Positions 38,079-48,968 of a stretch of DNA of 64,000 bases are shown piece by piece. The stretch's first letter is position 1. Every line of letters starts with the position of its first letter. This DNA is from Tenggerimyces sp963762635 (GTDB taxonomy: Bacteria; Actinomycetota; Actinomycetes; Propionibacteriales; Actinopolymorphaceae). The notes beneath the pieces are model-generated. The model saw nothing but the letters and a program-made list of their open reading frames with translations, ran no database searches and was not told the origin of the DNA. The stretch is taken from NCBI GenBank assembly GCA_963762635.1, contig CAVXLQ010000008.1:248001-312000 (forward strand). The letters run 5' to 3'. The position numbers and the translations under genes were made by a program.

Positions 38079-38420
38079 CTACTGGGGCTCGACGAGGGGG
38101 CGGACCTCGACGGTCTTGGCCGGCAGGAGCTTGGCGTACTCGATCGCCGCTGCCTTGTCGGGCGCCTCGACGATCACGAACCCGGCGAGGTATTCGACGG
38201 TCTCCGCGAACGGTCCGTCGGTGACGAGCGCGTCGGTGTCCGTCTTGCGGACGGTGGACGCGGTGGCGGTGAGGTCCAGTTGGGCTCCGCCTCGGACGGC
38301 ATCCCGTTCGACGACGAGCCGTTGGAACGCGCCGTACCGCTCGTACACCTTGGCCCGCTCCTCGGGCGTCGCGTTCGCCCACTCCTGCTCGGGACCGTAG
38401 ATCAGCAAGGCGAACTGCAT
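38079..38420 (-). CDS. YciI/DGPF family protein
   Basis: A 113-residue ferredoxin-like-fold protein beginning MQFALLIYG, with VTDGPFAETVEYLAGFVIVEA in the middle, the hallmark DGPF motif of YciI-related proteins that often accompany ECF sigma factors. No sigma factor is adjacent. The role is unknown, perhaps small-molecule binding. It is divergent from the acetyltransferase with only 24 bases between starts, so the promoters overlap. Confidence 0.88.
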   Translation of the reverse strand: MQFALLIYGPEQEWANATPEERAKVYERYGAFQRLVVERDAVRGGAQLDLTATASTVRKTDTDALVTDGPFAETVEYLAGFVIVEAPDKAAAIEYAKLLPAKTVEVRPLVEPQ

Positions 38421-38444
38421 GGGCTTCACCCTACGCTCGGCTAC

Positions 38445-38954
38445 GTGGAGATCATCGAGTGCCGAGCGGCGGACGTCGAGGTCCTCGAGCGGGTCGCGCC
38501 GACCGGGCTCAACCGAGGGCATGAGCGCAAGTACGAGCGCCAGGTCGCCGGTCTCTGCACGTACCTCGTCGCGTGGCGGTCCGGCGAGCCGGTAGGCCAT
38601 GGCGAGCTCCGGTGGGAGGGGTGCGCGAGCCCGACCGTGCAGGCCGCGGTGCCAGGATGCCCGGAGCTCAACGGGCTGCTGGTCTATCGGGAGGACCTCC
38701 GCGGCCAGGGCATCGGCACCGCGCTCATCCACGCCGCCGCCGACCGCGCGTTCGCCCGAGGCCGCGGGCAGCTCGGCCTGGGGGTCGGGGCCGACAATCC
38801 CGAAGCCGCTCGCCTCTATCACCGGCTGGGCTTCGTACCGACTGTCGACTACCTCGACGTGTGGAGCGGCCTCGACGCCGAGGGCGTCGAGCACCACTTC
38901 GAGGATCGGTGCACGTTCCTCGTGAAGGATCTCGCGGTCACGCCGCCGCGATGA
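38445..38954 (+). CDS. GNAT family N-acetyltransferase
   Basis: A 169-residue acetyl-CoA-dependent transferase: acetyl-CoA pyrophosphate loop VYREDLRGQGIGTALIHAA (about 82-100; R/Q-x-x-G-x-G/A form RGQGIG) and the late LGVGADNPEAARLYHRLGF. The GTG at 38445 is chosen as no better start exists downstream and the upstream frame would run into the YciI gene; with no Shine-Dalgarno, the message may be leaderless. Acceptor unknown. Its end overlaps the RidA gene by 17 bases. Confidence 0.87.
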   Translation: MEIIECRAADVEVLERVAPTGLNRGHERKYERQVAGLCTYLVAWRSGEPVGHGELRWEGCASPTVQAAVPGCPELNGLLVYREDLRGQGIGTALIHAAADRAFARGRGQLGLGVGADNPEAARLYHRLGFVPTVDYLDVWSGLDAEGVEHHFEDRCTFLVKDLAVTPPR

Positions 38955-39324
38955 CCTCGATCTCGACGAGCCAGTCCTCGGACAGGGTCTGCACGACGAT
39001 CGCGGTGGTCGGGATCGAGCGGCCCTTCAGCGCGGCGATCCGCGCCTCGGCGTTGGGCCCGGCGTACGAGACGTCGCGCAGGTAGCTGGTCAGCCGCACG
39101 ATGTTGTCGACGGTCATGTCCGCCGACGCGAGAATCGCCCGCAGGTTGTTCCAGATCAGCTCGAGCTGATGGTCCAACGACGATCCCGGCGTACCGGACG
39201 GGTCGAGCCCCATCGTCCCGGACACGAACAGCATCCGCTCCGCGCCACGTACCTCCATCGCGTGCACGTAGTCCGAGACCGCCGGATAGACACCCTCGCT
39301 CGGCGAGTGCGGAATCGCTTCCAT
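38938..39324 (-). CDS. RidA family protein (enamine/imine deaminase-like)
   Basis: A 128-residue YjgF/YER057c/UK114 protein with LFVSGTMGLDPSG, DHQLELIWNNLRAILASADMT and VRLTSYLRD; the Arg that contacts the carboxylate of imines in active RidA (usually in a PxRxxV context) is not obvious, as the late segment reads IPTTAIVVQTLSEDWLVEIEVIA. It may be one of the Rid subfamilies without deaminase activity. It begins directly after the FadB-like gene ends (stop 39325), so it is the last gene of the fadA-fadB transcript. Confidence 0.88.
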   Translation of the reverse strand: MEAIPHSPSEGVYPAVSDYVHAMEVRGAERMLFVSGTMGLDPSGTPGSSLDHQLELIWNNLRAILASADMTVDNIVRLTSYLRDVSYAGPNAEARIAALKGRSIPTTAIVVQTLSEDWLVEIEVIAAA

Positions 39325-41478
39325 CTACTCGAAAACCTCGTTCCGTGCGGCCTTCTCGACCAGCAGCTCTGGCGGCGTGAAGCGGGAACCGTACCGCGAC
39401 TCGAGCTCGCGGGCGCGTTCCAGGAAGGCGGTGGGCCCGCCGGGGTAGCCGTTGACGAACTGGAGGGCTCCGCCGGTCCAGGGTGGGAAGCCGATGCCGA
39501 AGATCGAGCCGATGTTCGCGTCCGGCACCGAACGCAGCACGCCCTCGGCGAGGCAGCGGATGGTGTCCAGGGCTTCGGCGAACAGCAGCCTGTCCTTCAG
39601 GTCCTCGAACGGGATCTCCAAGCCTGGCTTGGCGAAATGCTCCGCGAGGCCCGGCCAGAGACCGATGCGCTTGCCGTCGACGTACTCGTAGAAGCCCGCG
39701 CCGCCGGCACGTCCGGGGCGGCCGAACTCGTCGACCAGCCGGTCGTGGACGACCTCCGCACCATGCGCCTCCCAGGCACCGCCCGATGCCTCGACGGCCG
39801 CCCGCGTCGCGCGACGCGCCTTCTGCAACAGGCTCAACGCGACCTCGTCGCTCAGCTGGAGCGGCGGCGTCGGGTAACCGGCCTGCGCGCCCGCCTGCTC
39901 GATCGACGCGGGCGGCAAACCCTCGCCGACCATCGCGGCCGCCTCGTCGAAGAAGCGCCCGATCACGCGCGAGGTGAAGAATCCCCTGCTGTCGTTGACG
40001 ACGATCGGCGTCTTGCCGAGCTTCCGCGCCACGTCGAACGTCTTCGCCAGCGTCGCGTCGGACGTCTGCGCACCCACGATGATCTCGACCAGCGGCATCT
40101 TCTCCACCGGCGAGAAGAAGTGCATGCCGATGAAGTCCTCCTGCCGCTTCACACCCTCGGCGAGCCCGGTGATCGGCAGCGTGGAGGTGTTCGAGGCGAG
40201 CACGGCGTCCGGCAGCACGACCGGCTCGATCTCGCCGAACACCTGGTGCTTGAGCTCGGGGTTCTCGAACACGGCCTCGATCACGAAGTCGCAGCCCGCC
40301 AGGTCGTCGGCGGACGCGGTCGGAACGATCCTCGCCAGCCCCTCCGCGGCCTCCTCCTGGGTCGACCGGCCGCGCGAAACCGCCTTGTCGTACAGGCCGA
40401 CCGAGTACGCCTTGCCGCGCTCGGCCGCCTCGAGCGACACGTCCTTGAGCACCACGTCCAGGCCCGCTCGCGCACTCACGTACGCGATCGCCGCGCCCAT
40501 CATGCCGGCGCCGAGCACGCCGACCTTCTTGGCCCGGTAGGTCTCGTACCCCTCGGGCCGCGAGCCGCCGGCGTTGAGGTGGTTCAGGTCGAAGAAGAAC
40601 GCCTGCATCATGTTGGTCGAGATCTGGTCGCACAGCAGCTCGACGAAGTACCGCGACTCGATCACCAGCGCGGTCTCGAAGTCGACCTGAGCGCCCTCGA
40701 CCGCGGCCGCCATGATCGCCTTCGGGGCGGGCAGGTTCGCGCCCTTGAGCTGCTTGCGCAGGTTGGCGGGGAACGCTGGCAGGTTCGCCGCGAACGAGGC
40801 CTGCGCCGGAGTCCCACCGGGGATCCGGTAGCCGTCGACGTCCCACGGCTGCACCGGCTCGGGGTTGGCGCGGATCCACTCCTTCGCCTTCGGCAGCAGG
40901 TCGTCGACGGACGGGACGAGCTCGTGCACGAGACCGACCTCGAGCGCCTTGGCTGGTTTGTGCCGTTGGCCTTGTAGAAGAACGTTGAGCAACGCGTTCT
41001 GGATCCCGAGCATGCGGACGGTCTTGACGACCCCGCCCACGCCGGGCAATGCCCCGATGGTGACCTCGGGGAACCCGATCTGGGACCCGGCCACGTCGGC
41101 GGCGATGCGGTGGTGGCAGGAGAGCGCGATCTCCAGTCCGGCGCCCAGTGCGCTGCCGTTGATCGCGGCGACGATCGGCTTGCCGAGCTTCTCCAGCCGG
41201 CGGAACTCGCCCTTGATCCGTCCGACGTGCGCGAACATCTCCGCCTCGTCGCCCGGGCCGACGTCGCGGATCTCGTCGAGGTTGGCGCCGGCGAAGAACG
41301 TCTTCTTGGCCGACGTGACGACGACGCCGGTGAGCTGGTCACGTTCGGCCTCGAGGCGGTCGAACGTCGCGGCCATGTGGTCGACGAACGCGCGGCTCAT
41401 CGTGTTCACCGACGCGTCGGGGTCGTCCATCGTCAGCACGACAACGCCGTCGGCGTCCTGCTCCCAGCGGATCATCAC
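39325..41478 (-). CDS. Fatty-acid oxidation complex alpha subunit (enoyl-CoA hydratase / 3-hydroxyacyl-CoA dehydrogenase)
   Basis: The 717-residue FadB/FadJ-like bifunctional enzyme has an N-terminal crotonase domain (oxyanion loops FFAGANLDEI and GSALGAGLEIAL, Glu in FPEVTIGALPGVGG), a Rossmann NAD domain (VGVLGAGMMGAAIAY, near 318-332), a dehydrogenase segment with the catalytic His in GMHFFSPVEKMPLVEI, and a C-terminal helical domain. It performs hydration and oxidation in beta-oxidation and forms a complex with the thiolase encoded 21 bases upstream. It would complete the oxidation of acids activated by the divergent Atu-like genes. Confidence 0.94.
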   Translation of the reverse strand: MMIRWEQDADGVVVLTMDDPDASVNTMSRAFVDHMAATFDRLEAERDQLTGVVVTSAKKTFFAGANLDEIRDVGPGDEAEMFAHVGRIKGEFRRLEKLGKPIVAAINGSALGAGLEIALSCHHRIAADVAGSQIGFPEVTIGALPGVGGVVKTVRMLGIQNALLNVLLQGQRHKPAKALEVGLVHELVPSVDDLLPKAKEWIRANPEPVQPWDVDGYRIPGGTPAQASFAANLPAFPANLRKQLKGANLPAPKAIMAAAVEGAQVDFETALVIESRYFVELLCDQISTNMMQAFFFDLNHLNAGGSRPEGYETYRAKKVGVLGAGMMGAAIAYVSARAGLDVVLKDVSLEAAERGKAYSVGLYDKAVSRGRSTQEEAAEGLARIVPTASADDLAGCDFVIEAVFENPELKHQVFGEIEPVVLPDAVLASNTSTLPITGLAEGVKRQEDFIGMHFFSPVEKMPLVEIIVGAQTSDATLAKTFDVARKLGKTPIVVNDSRGFFTSRVIGRFFDEAAAMVGEGLPPASIEQAGAQAGYPTPPLQLSDEVALSLLQKARRATRAAVEASGGAWEAHGAEVVHDRLVDEFGRPGRAGGAGFYEYVDGKRIGLWPGLAEHFAKPGLEIPFEDLKDRLLFAEALDTIRCLAEGVLRSVPDANIGSIFGIGFPPWTGGALQFVNGYPGGPTAFLERARELESRYGSRFTPPELLVEKAARNEVFE

Positions 41479-41499
41479 TGTCCTTTGCTTTGTGGGGTG

Positions 41500-42714
41500 T
41501 CAGAGACGTTCGACGATGGTGGCGACGCCCATGCCGCCACCGATGCACAACGTGACGACGGCGCGGTGAGCCTGTCGGCGTTCGAGCTCGTCGACGATCG
41601 TGCCGAACAGCATCGCGCCGGTCGCGCCGAGCGGGTGCCCCATCGCGATCGCGCCGCCGTTGACGTTCAGCTTCGCTTCGGGGATGTCGAGCTCGCGCTG
41701 GTACTTGAGCACGACCGACGCGAACGCCTCGTTGATCTCGAACAGGTCGATGTCGTCGGCGGTGAGCCCGGCACGTTCGAGCACCTTGCGGGTCGCGGGG
41801 ATCGGCCCGGTCAGCATGATCGTCGAGTCGGCACCGGTCGTCGCGGTGGCCACGATCCTGGCCCGCGGAGTGAGGCCGAGGTCGGTGCCGATCTGCTCCG
41901 AACCGACGAGCACGAGCGCGGCACCGTCCACGATGCCGGAGCTGTTGCCCGCGTGGTGAACGTGCTCGATGCGCTCGACCCAGTGGTACTTCTGCAGCGC
42001 GACCGCGTCGAACCCGCCGTACTCCCCGATGCCGGCGAACGACGGCGGCAGCTTCGCGAGTCCCTCGACCGTGGAGTCCGGCCGCAGGTGCTCGTCCCGG
42101 TCGAGGACGACGAGCCCGTTCTGGTCGACGACCGGGATCACCGCGTTCGCGAAGTAGCCGTCCTGCCAGGCGCGCGCCGCGAGCTGCTGGGACCGGACCG
42201 CGTACGCGTCGACGTCCTCGCGGCTGAAGCCCTCGATCGTCGCGATCAGGTCGGCCGAGATTCCCTGCGGCACGAAGTACGTGTCGTAGTTCGTCGCCGG
42301 GTCCATCGCCCAGGCGCCGCCGTCGGCGAACATCGGCACGCGCGACATCGACTCGACGCCACCGGCGAGTACGAGGTCGTCCCAGCCGGAGCGGACCTTC
42401 TGCGCGGCCATGTTGACCGCTTCGAGCCCGGAGGCGCAGAACCGGTTCAGCTGGACTCCACCGACCGTGTCCGGGAGCCCGGCCGCGAGCACCGCGGTGC
42501 GCGCGATGTCGGACCCTTGGTCGCCGACCGGCGAGACCACGCCGAGCAGGAGGTCGGACAGCCGATCCTCGTCGAGCGTGGGGTTGCGCTTGCGCAGCTC
42601 GTCGATGAGGCCGACCACCAGCGAGATCGGCTTGGTGCCGTGCAGGGCTCCGGTCTGCTTGCCCCGCCCGCGGGGAGTCCGGATCGCATCGTAGACAAAC
42701 GCCTCGGTCGTCAC
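41500..42714 (-). CDS. Acetyl-CoA C-acyltransferase (thiolase, FadA-like)
   Basis: A 404-residue thiolase with nucleophile Cys93 (NRFCASGLEAV), His in NEAFASV and GGAIAMGHPLGATGA, and second Cys in CIGGGMG; all catalytic residues are there. It releases acetyl-CoA at the end of each beta-oxidation round with the FadB-like partner. The start is the GTG at 42714, where homology begins; GGAGG is only one base away from it, so initiation may be leaderless instead. It is divergent from the TIGR03084 gene across 78 bases (42715-42792), which contain an imperfect CTC-ACT / AGT-GAG inverted repeat near 42717-42736. Confidence 0.93.
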   Translation of the reverse strand: MTTEAFVYDAIRTPRGRGKQTGALHGTKPISLVVGLIDELRKRNPTLDEDRLSDLLLGVVSPVGDQGSDIARTAVLAAGLPDTVGGVQLNRFCASGLEAVNMAAQKVRSGWDDLVLAGGVESMSRVPMFADGGAWAMDPATNYDTYFVPQGISADLIATIEGFSREDVDAYAVRSQQLAARAWQDGYFANAVIPVVDQNGLVVLDRDEHLRPDSTVEGLAKLPPSFAGIGEYGGFDAVALQKYHWVERIEHVHHAGNSSGIVDGAALVLVGSEQIGTDLGLTPRARIVATATTGADSTIMLTGPIPATRKVLERAGLTADDIDLFEINEAFASVVLKYQRELDIPEAKLNVNGGAIAMGHPLGATGAMLFGTIVDELERRQAHRAVVTLCIGGGMGVATIVERL

Positions 42715-42792
42715 ACCTCCACTGTAGTGAGGGATTGGCGGCAAAAACCAGCACGCTTGATTCTTTTCACCGTCCGTGACACGCTGCGCCTC

Positions 42793-43587
42793 GTGGTGGA
42801 GCTGGAGCCGGTGCTGGCCGATCTGGCAGCCGAGAGCGAGGAGCTCGAACGGCTGGTCGCAGGCCTGCCCGACGCCTCCTGGCGGCTTCCGACGCCGGCG
42901 GCCGGCTGGACCATCGCCCACCAGATCGCCCATCTCGCCTGGACCGACGAGGCGGCGATCACCGCGGCGACGGCGCCCGACCAGTTCGCCTCGCTCGTCC
43001 AGGAAGCGGTCGATGACTTCGACCACTTCGTCGACAAGGCCGCCCAAGCCGGCGCGGCGCAGTCATCGGAGCTGATCCTCGACCGCTGGCGACAGTCGAG
43101 GACGACGCTCGCGAACGCCCTGCGCGCGACCCCACCAGGGACGAGGCTGCCCTGGTACGGCGTGCCGATCGGCGCGGTGTCGATGGCGTCCGCTCGGATC
43201 ATGGAGACGTGGGCGCACGGCCTCGACGTCGCCGACACACTCGGCGCGGTCCGCGAACCCACCGAACGCCTTCGGCACATCGCGCACCTCGGCGTCCGGA
43301 GCCGCGACTTCGCGTTCCACCTCCGGCAGTTGGAACCGCCGGCCGACGCCTTCCGGGTCGAGCTCACCGCACCCTACGGCGGCCGCACCTGGACCTGGGG
43401 CCCGGAAGACGCCAAGCAGCGCGTGACCGGACCGGCCCTCGACCTCTGCCTGCTCGTCACCCAACGCCGCCACCGCGCCGACCTCGCACTCGCCGCCCAC
43501 GGCCCGGACGCGGACCGCTGGCTGGACCTCGCCCAAGCGTTCGCCGGTCCCCCAGGCGCTGGCCGCCAGCCAGGAGGTGGCCGATGA
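42793..43587 (+). CDS. TIGR03084 family metal-binding protein
   Basis: The 264-residue DinB-like helical protein has PAAGWTIAHQIAHLAWTDEAA near residues 40-58, where two His residues match the metal-binding set of the maleylpyruvate-isomerase/DinB fold, and a C-terminal wing (WTWGPEDAKQRVTGPALDLCLLV) typical of TIGR03084. The family regularly precedes AtuA in actinobacteria; its biochemical role is unknown, possibly thiol-dependent chemistry. Two adjacent GTG codons (42793, 42796) are possible starts. Its TGA overlaps the ATG of the short frame at 43584. Confidence 0.85.
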   Translation: MVELEPVLADLAAESEELERLVAGLPDASWRLPTPAAGWTIAHQIAHLAWTDEAAITAATAPDQFASLVQEAVDDFDHFVDKAAQAGAAQSSELILDRWRQSRTTLANALRATPPGTRLPWYGVPIGAVSMASARIMETWAHGLDVADTLGAVREPTERLRHIAHLGVRSRDFAFHLRQLEPPADAFRVELTAPYGGRTWTWGPEDAKQRVTGPALDLCLLVTQRRHRADLALAAHGPDADRWLDLAQAFAGPPGAGRQPGGGR

Positions 43588-43774
43588 CGGGACCGATCCG
43601 GATCGGCAACGCGTCCGGCTTCCACGCCAGGTCGCTCGAGCACCTCCTCCAGCTCCCGTTGGACAAGTGGGCAGTCGTCGAGGTTGTCAGTTATCCAGCA
43701 GGTTCCACCTCCGGAGGTAGACGACCGGTGACGGAGCCGAAGGCTGGCCCAGGCGGCGGGCGCGGAGGTGCGCG

Positions 43775-43778
<4 letters not shown>
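43584..43778 (+). CDS. 64-aa stub reading frame created by duplication of the atuA start
   Basis: This frame begins with MTGPIRIGNASGF, copied from the start of the AtuA protein, then leaves homology and ends in a Gly/Arg-rich tail. Its ATG overlaps the stop of the preceding gene and its TGA overlaps the ATG of the AtuA gene, so ribosomes can pass from gene to gene through it. At 43707-43718 lies the perfect palindrome ACCTCCGGAGGT, a strong Shine-Dalgarno with its own complement, nine bases before an in-frame GTG at 43728. It may be a simple duplication scar or a translational relay; no protein function is suggested. Confidence 0.5.
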
Positions 43779-45459
<1,681 letters not shown>

Positions 45460-45463
<4 letters not shown>

Positions 45464-47055
45464 CCGCACTGAGCACTACCCTCGACCCTGGTTCGGCAGC
45501 CCACCTCGCCCACCAGGACGCGATGCTGGCCAGGCTCGACGCGCTCGATGCCGAGCACGCCAAGGCGATCGCCGGTGGCGGGGACAAGTACGTCGCCCGC
45601 CATCACCAGCGCGGCAAGCTCCTGCCCCGCGAGCGCATCGAGCTGCTCGTCGATCCGGACGCGCCGTTCCTCGAGCTGTCCCCACTCGCCGCCTGGGGCA
45701 GCGACTTCGCCGTCGGCGCGAGCGTCGTCACCGGCATCGGTGTCGTCGAGGGAGTCGAGTGCGTGCTCGTCGCCAACGACCCCACCGTGCGCGGCGGCAC
45801 GACCAACCCGTGGAGCCTCAAGAAGACCCTGCGCGCGCAGGAGATCGCGCGCGAGAACAGGCTGCCGCTGATCAGCCTGGTCGAGTCCGGTGGTGCGGAT
45901 CTGCCGACCCAGAAGGAGATCTTCATCCCCGGCGGCCAGGTCTTCCGCGATCTCACCAGGCTGTCCAAGGTCGGCATCCCGACGGTCGCGCTCGTGTTCG
46001 GCAACTCCACCGCCGGCGGCGCCTACCTGCCCGCCATGTCCGACCACGTGGTGATGATCAGGCAACAGTCCAAGGTCTTCCTCGGCGGACCGCCGCTGGT
46101 CAAAATGGCCACCGGCGAGGAGTCCGACGACGAGTCGCTGGGCGGTGCGGACATGCACGCCCGCACGTCGGGCCTCGCCGACTACTTCGCCACCGACGAG
46201 CACGACGCGATCCGCGTAGGCCGCCGCATCGTCGCCCGGCTGAACTGGCGAAAGCTTGGCTTGACACCCACGAGCGCCGAGCCGCCGAAGTACGACGAGG
46301 CGGAGCTGCTCGGCATCGTTCCCACCGACCTCAAGACACCGTTCGACCCGCGCGAGGTGATCGCGCGCATCGTCGACGGCTCGGACTTCGACGAGTTCAA
46401 GCCGCTCTACGGTGGCAGCCTCGTCACCGGCTGGGCCCGCCTGCACGGCTACCCGATCGGCATCCTCGCGAACGCGCGCGGCGTCCTGTTCAGCGAGGAG
46501 TCGCAGAAGGCGGCGCAGTTCATCCAGCTCGCCAACCAGGTCGACACTCCCTTGCTCTTCTTGCACAACACGACGGGCTACATGGTCGGCAAGGAGTACG
46601 AGCAGGGCGGCATCATCAAGCATGGCGCGATGATGATCAACGCGGTCTCCAACTCGACCGTGCCACACCTCTCGGTACTGATGGGCGCGTCGTACGGCGC
46701 CGGGCATTACGGCATGTGCGGCAGGGCGTACGGACCACGCTTCCTGTTCGCCTGGCCGAGCGCGAAGTCCGCGGTGATGGGCCCGCAGCAGCTCGCCGGC
46801 GTGCTGTCGATCGTCGCCCGCGCGGCAGCCGAAGCACGCGGAGCCCCGTTCGACGAGGACGGCGACGCGGCGATGCGTGCCGCGGTCGAGGGTCAGATCG
46901 AGGCGGAGTCGCTACCGACGTTCCTGTCCGGACGGCTGTACGACGACGGCGTCATCGACCCACGCGACACCCGCACCGTCCTTGGCCTCTGCCTTTCCGC
47001 GATCCACAACGCGGAAGTCAAGGGCGCCACCGGCTACGGCGTCTTCCGGATGTGA
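45460..47055 (+). CDS. Acyl-CoA carboxylase beta (carboxyltransferase) subunit
   Basis: The 531-residue carboxyltransferase has two crotonase-like halves with acyl-CoA loops (FGNSTAGGAYLPAMSD and MGASYGAGHYGMCGRAY) and an early block GGDKYVARHHQRGKLLPRERIELL. The form with NTTGYMVGKEYEQGGIIKHGAMM matches methylcrotonyl/geranyl-CoA carboxylase beta subunits (LiuB/AtuC), not propionyl-CoA ones. It transfers CO2 from biotin on the next gene's product to a branched enoyl-CoA. ATG at 45460 overlaps the AtuA stop; its stop overlaps a GTG of the alpha gene. Confidence 0.93.
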
Positions 47056-47060
47056 GCGCG

Positions 47061-48968
47061 ATGATCGACTCCGTTCTGGTGGCCAACCGCGGCGAGATCG
47101 CGCGCCGGATCTTCCGTACCTGCAGAGAGCTCGGCATCGCGACGGTCGCGGTCTACTCCGACGCGGACGCCGACGCGCCGCACGTGCGCGAGGCCGACGC
47201 AGCCGTACGACTGCCCGGCTCCGCGCCCTCGGACACCTACTTGCGCGGCGAGCTCATCGTCGAGGCGGCCAAGCGAGCGGGTGCGACCGCGATCCATCCC
47301 GGCTACGGCTTCCTGTCCGAGAACGCCGAGTTCGCCCGCACGGTCGAAGCCGCCGGACTCGTGTGGATCGGCCCGCCTGCCAAGGCGATCGAGACGATGG
47401 GCGACAAGATCGAGGCCAAGCGGTCGATGGCCGCCGCCGGCGTTCCCGTGCTCACCGAGCTCGATCCCGATCTGCTGCTCGACGACGGCCAGCCCGTGCT
47501 GATCAAGGCCTCCGCCGGTGGTGGTGGCCGCGGGATGCGGATCGTACGAGCCGAGGCCGAGCTGCCAGCCGCGCTGGAATCCGCACAGGCGGAGGCGCTG
47601 GCGGCGTTCGGCGACGCGACCATGTTCTGCGAGCCGTACGTCGAGCGCGGCCACCACGTCGAGGTGCAGCTGCTCGCCGACCAGCACGGCACGATCTGGC
47701 CGGTCGGCGAACGCGAGTGCTCGATCCAGCGTCGCTATCAGAAGGTCGTCGAGGAGACACCCTCACCGCTGGTCGAACGCCACGAAGGACTGCGGGAGCA
47801 GCTGTTCGACGCGGCCGTCGCGGCCGCCCGGTCCGTCGGGTACGTCGGTGCGGGAACGGTCGAGTTCCTCGCCGACGAGGACGGCCGGTTCTTCTTCCTG
47901 GAGATGAACACCCGCCTGCAGGTCGAGCACCCCGTCACCGAATGCACGACCGGGCTCGACCTCGTCGCCCTGCAGCTGCGGATCGCCGCCGGCGAGGCAC
48001 TCCCCGCGCAACCGCCGAAGCCGCACGGCCACGCGATCGAGGTGCGCCTCTACGCCGAGGATCCGGCCAACGGCTGGCAACCGCAGACCGGAGTGCTGCA
48101 CCGGATCGAGATCCCGGCGCCACGCGTGGACTCCGGAGTCGAGAACGGCAGCACGATCAGCCCGCACTACGACGCGCTGCTCGCGAAGGTCATCGCGCAC
48201 GCACCCACCCGAGACGAGGCGGTCGCCAGGCTGGCCGGCGCGCTCCAGCGAGCGGTCCTGCACGGTCCGGCGACCAACCGGGACCTGCTCGTCAACGTGC
48301 TCCGGCATCCCGCGTTCGTCGCCGGCGAGACCGACACCGGGTTCCTCGACCGGCACGACGTCCGCGTGCCGCGGGCGGACGAGCGTGTACGAGAGCTCTC
48401 GGCGCTGGCAGCCGCACTGGCCGATGCCGCGGCCAACCGAGCCGAGGCGAGCGTCAACGGTGGCCTGCCCAGCGGCTGGCGCAACGTCCCCTCCCAGCCT
48501 CAGCGCAAGTCCTTCGACGGGTACGACGTCGCCTACCGGATCACGCGGCGAGGTCTCGAGGGATACGAAGGCGTCGAGCTGGTCCGCAGCTCCTCCACCG
48601 AGGTCGTGCTCGACCTCGCCGGCGTACGCCGCACGTTCGCCGTGGCGACGTACGACGGCGACGTGTTCGTCGACTCCGCGCTCGGCGCGGTCCGGTTGAA
48701 GGCGCTGCCTCGCTTCACCGACCCGGCCGACGAGGTCGTGCCGGGTTCCCTGCTCGCGCCGATGCCCGGCACCGTGGCCCGCATCGCCATTCGGGTAGGC
48801 GATCCCGTCACCAAGGGGCAGCCGCTGCTCTGGCTGGAGGCGATGAAGATGGAACACCCCGTGCTCGCGCCGGCCGACGGCGTCGTAGCCGAGCTGCCGG
48901 TCGAGGTCGGCCGGCAAGTAGACGTTGACAGTGTGCTCGCGATCGTCCGTTCCGAGGAGGGACCATGA
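47061..48968 (+). CDS. Acyl-CoA carboxylase alpha subunit (biotin carboxylase plus biotin carrier)
   Basis: The 635-residue protein has biotin carboxylase N domain (SVLVANRGEIARRIFRTC), ATP-grasp (KASAGGGGRGMRIV, about 151-164; EMNTRLQVEHPVTE), C-terminal carboxylase part, a middle BT-like domain, and a biotinyl domain with the EAMKMEHP motif near the end. It pairs with the upstream beta subunit as an LiuD/AtuF-like holoenzyme. A GTG at 47052 overlapping the beta stop could add three residues; ATG 47061 is the usual family start. Its stop overlaps the dehydrogenase start. Confidence 0.93.
   Translation: MIDSVLVANRGEIARRIFRTCRELGIATVAVYSDADADAPHVREADAAVRLPGSAPSDTYLRGELIVEAAKRAGATAIHPGYGFLSENAEFARTVEAAGLVWIGPPAKAIETMGDKIEAKRSMAAAGVPVLTELDPDLLLDDGQPVLIKASAGGGGRGMRIVRAEAELPAALESAQAEALAAFGDATMFCEPYVERGHHVEVQLLADQHGTIWPVGERECSIQRRYQKVVEETPSPLVERHEGLREQLFDAAVAAARSVGYVGAGTVEFLADEDGRFFFLEMNTRLQVEHPVTECTTGLDLVALQLRIAAGEALPAQPPKPHGHAIEVRLYAEDPANGWQPQTGVLHRIEIPAPRVDSGVENGSTISPHYDALLAKVIAHAPTRDEAVARLAGALQRAVLHGPATNRDLLVNVLRHPAFVAGETDTGFLDRHDVRVPRADERVRELSALAAALADAAANRAEASVNGGLPSGWRNVPSQPQRKSFDGYDVAYRITRRGLEGYEGVELVRSSSTEVVLDLAGVRRTFAVATYDGDVFVDSALGAVRLKALPRFTDPADEVVPGSLLAPMPGTVARIAIRVGDPVTKGQPLLWLEAMKMEHPVLAPADGVVAELPVEVGRQVDVDSVLAIVRSEEGP

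Noticed and set aside
34760..38224. Plus-strand open frame of 1154 codons opposite the large MalT/BTAD regulator
   Set aside because: Composition is that of an antisense shadow of GC-rich coding DNA (Arg, Gly, Val, Asp, His-rich, no domains); the minus-strand product has clear domains.
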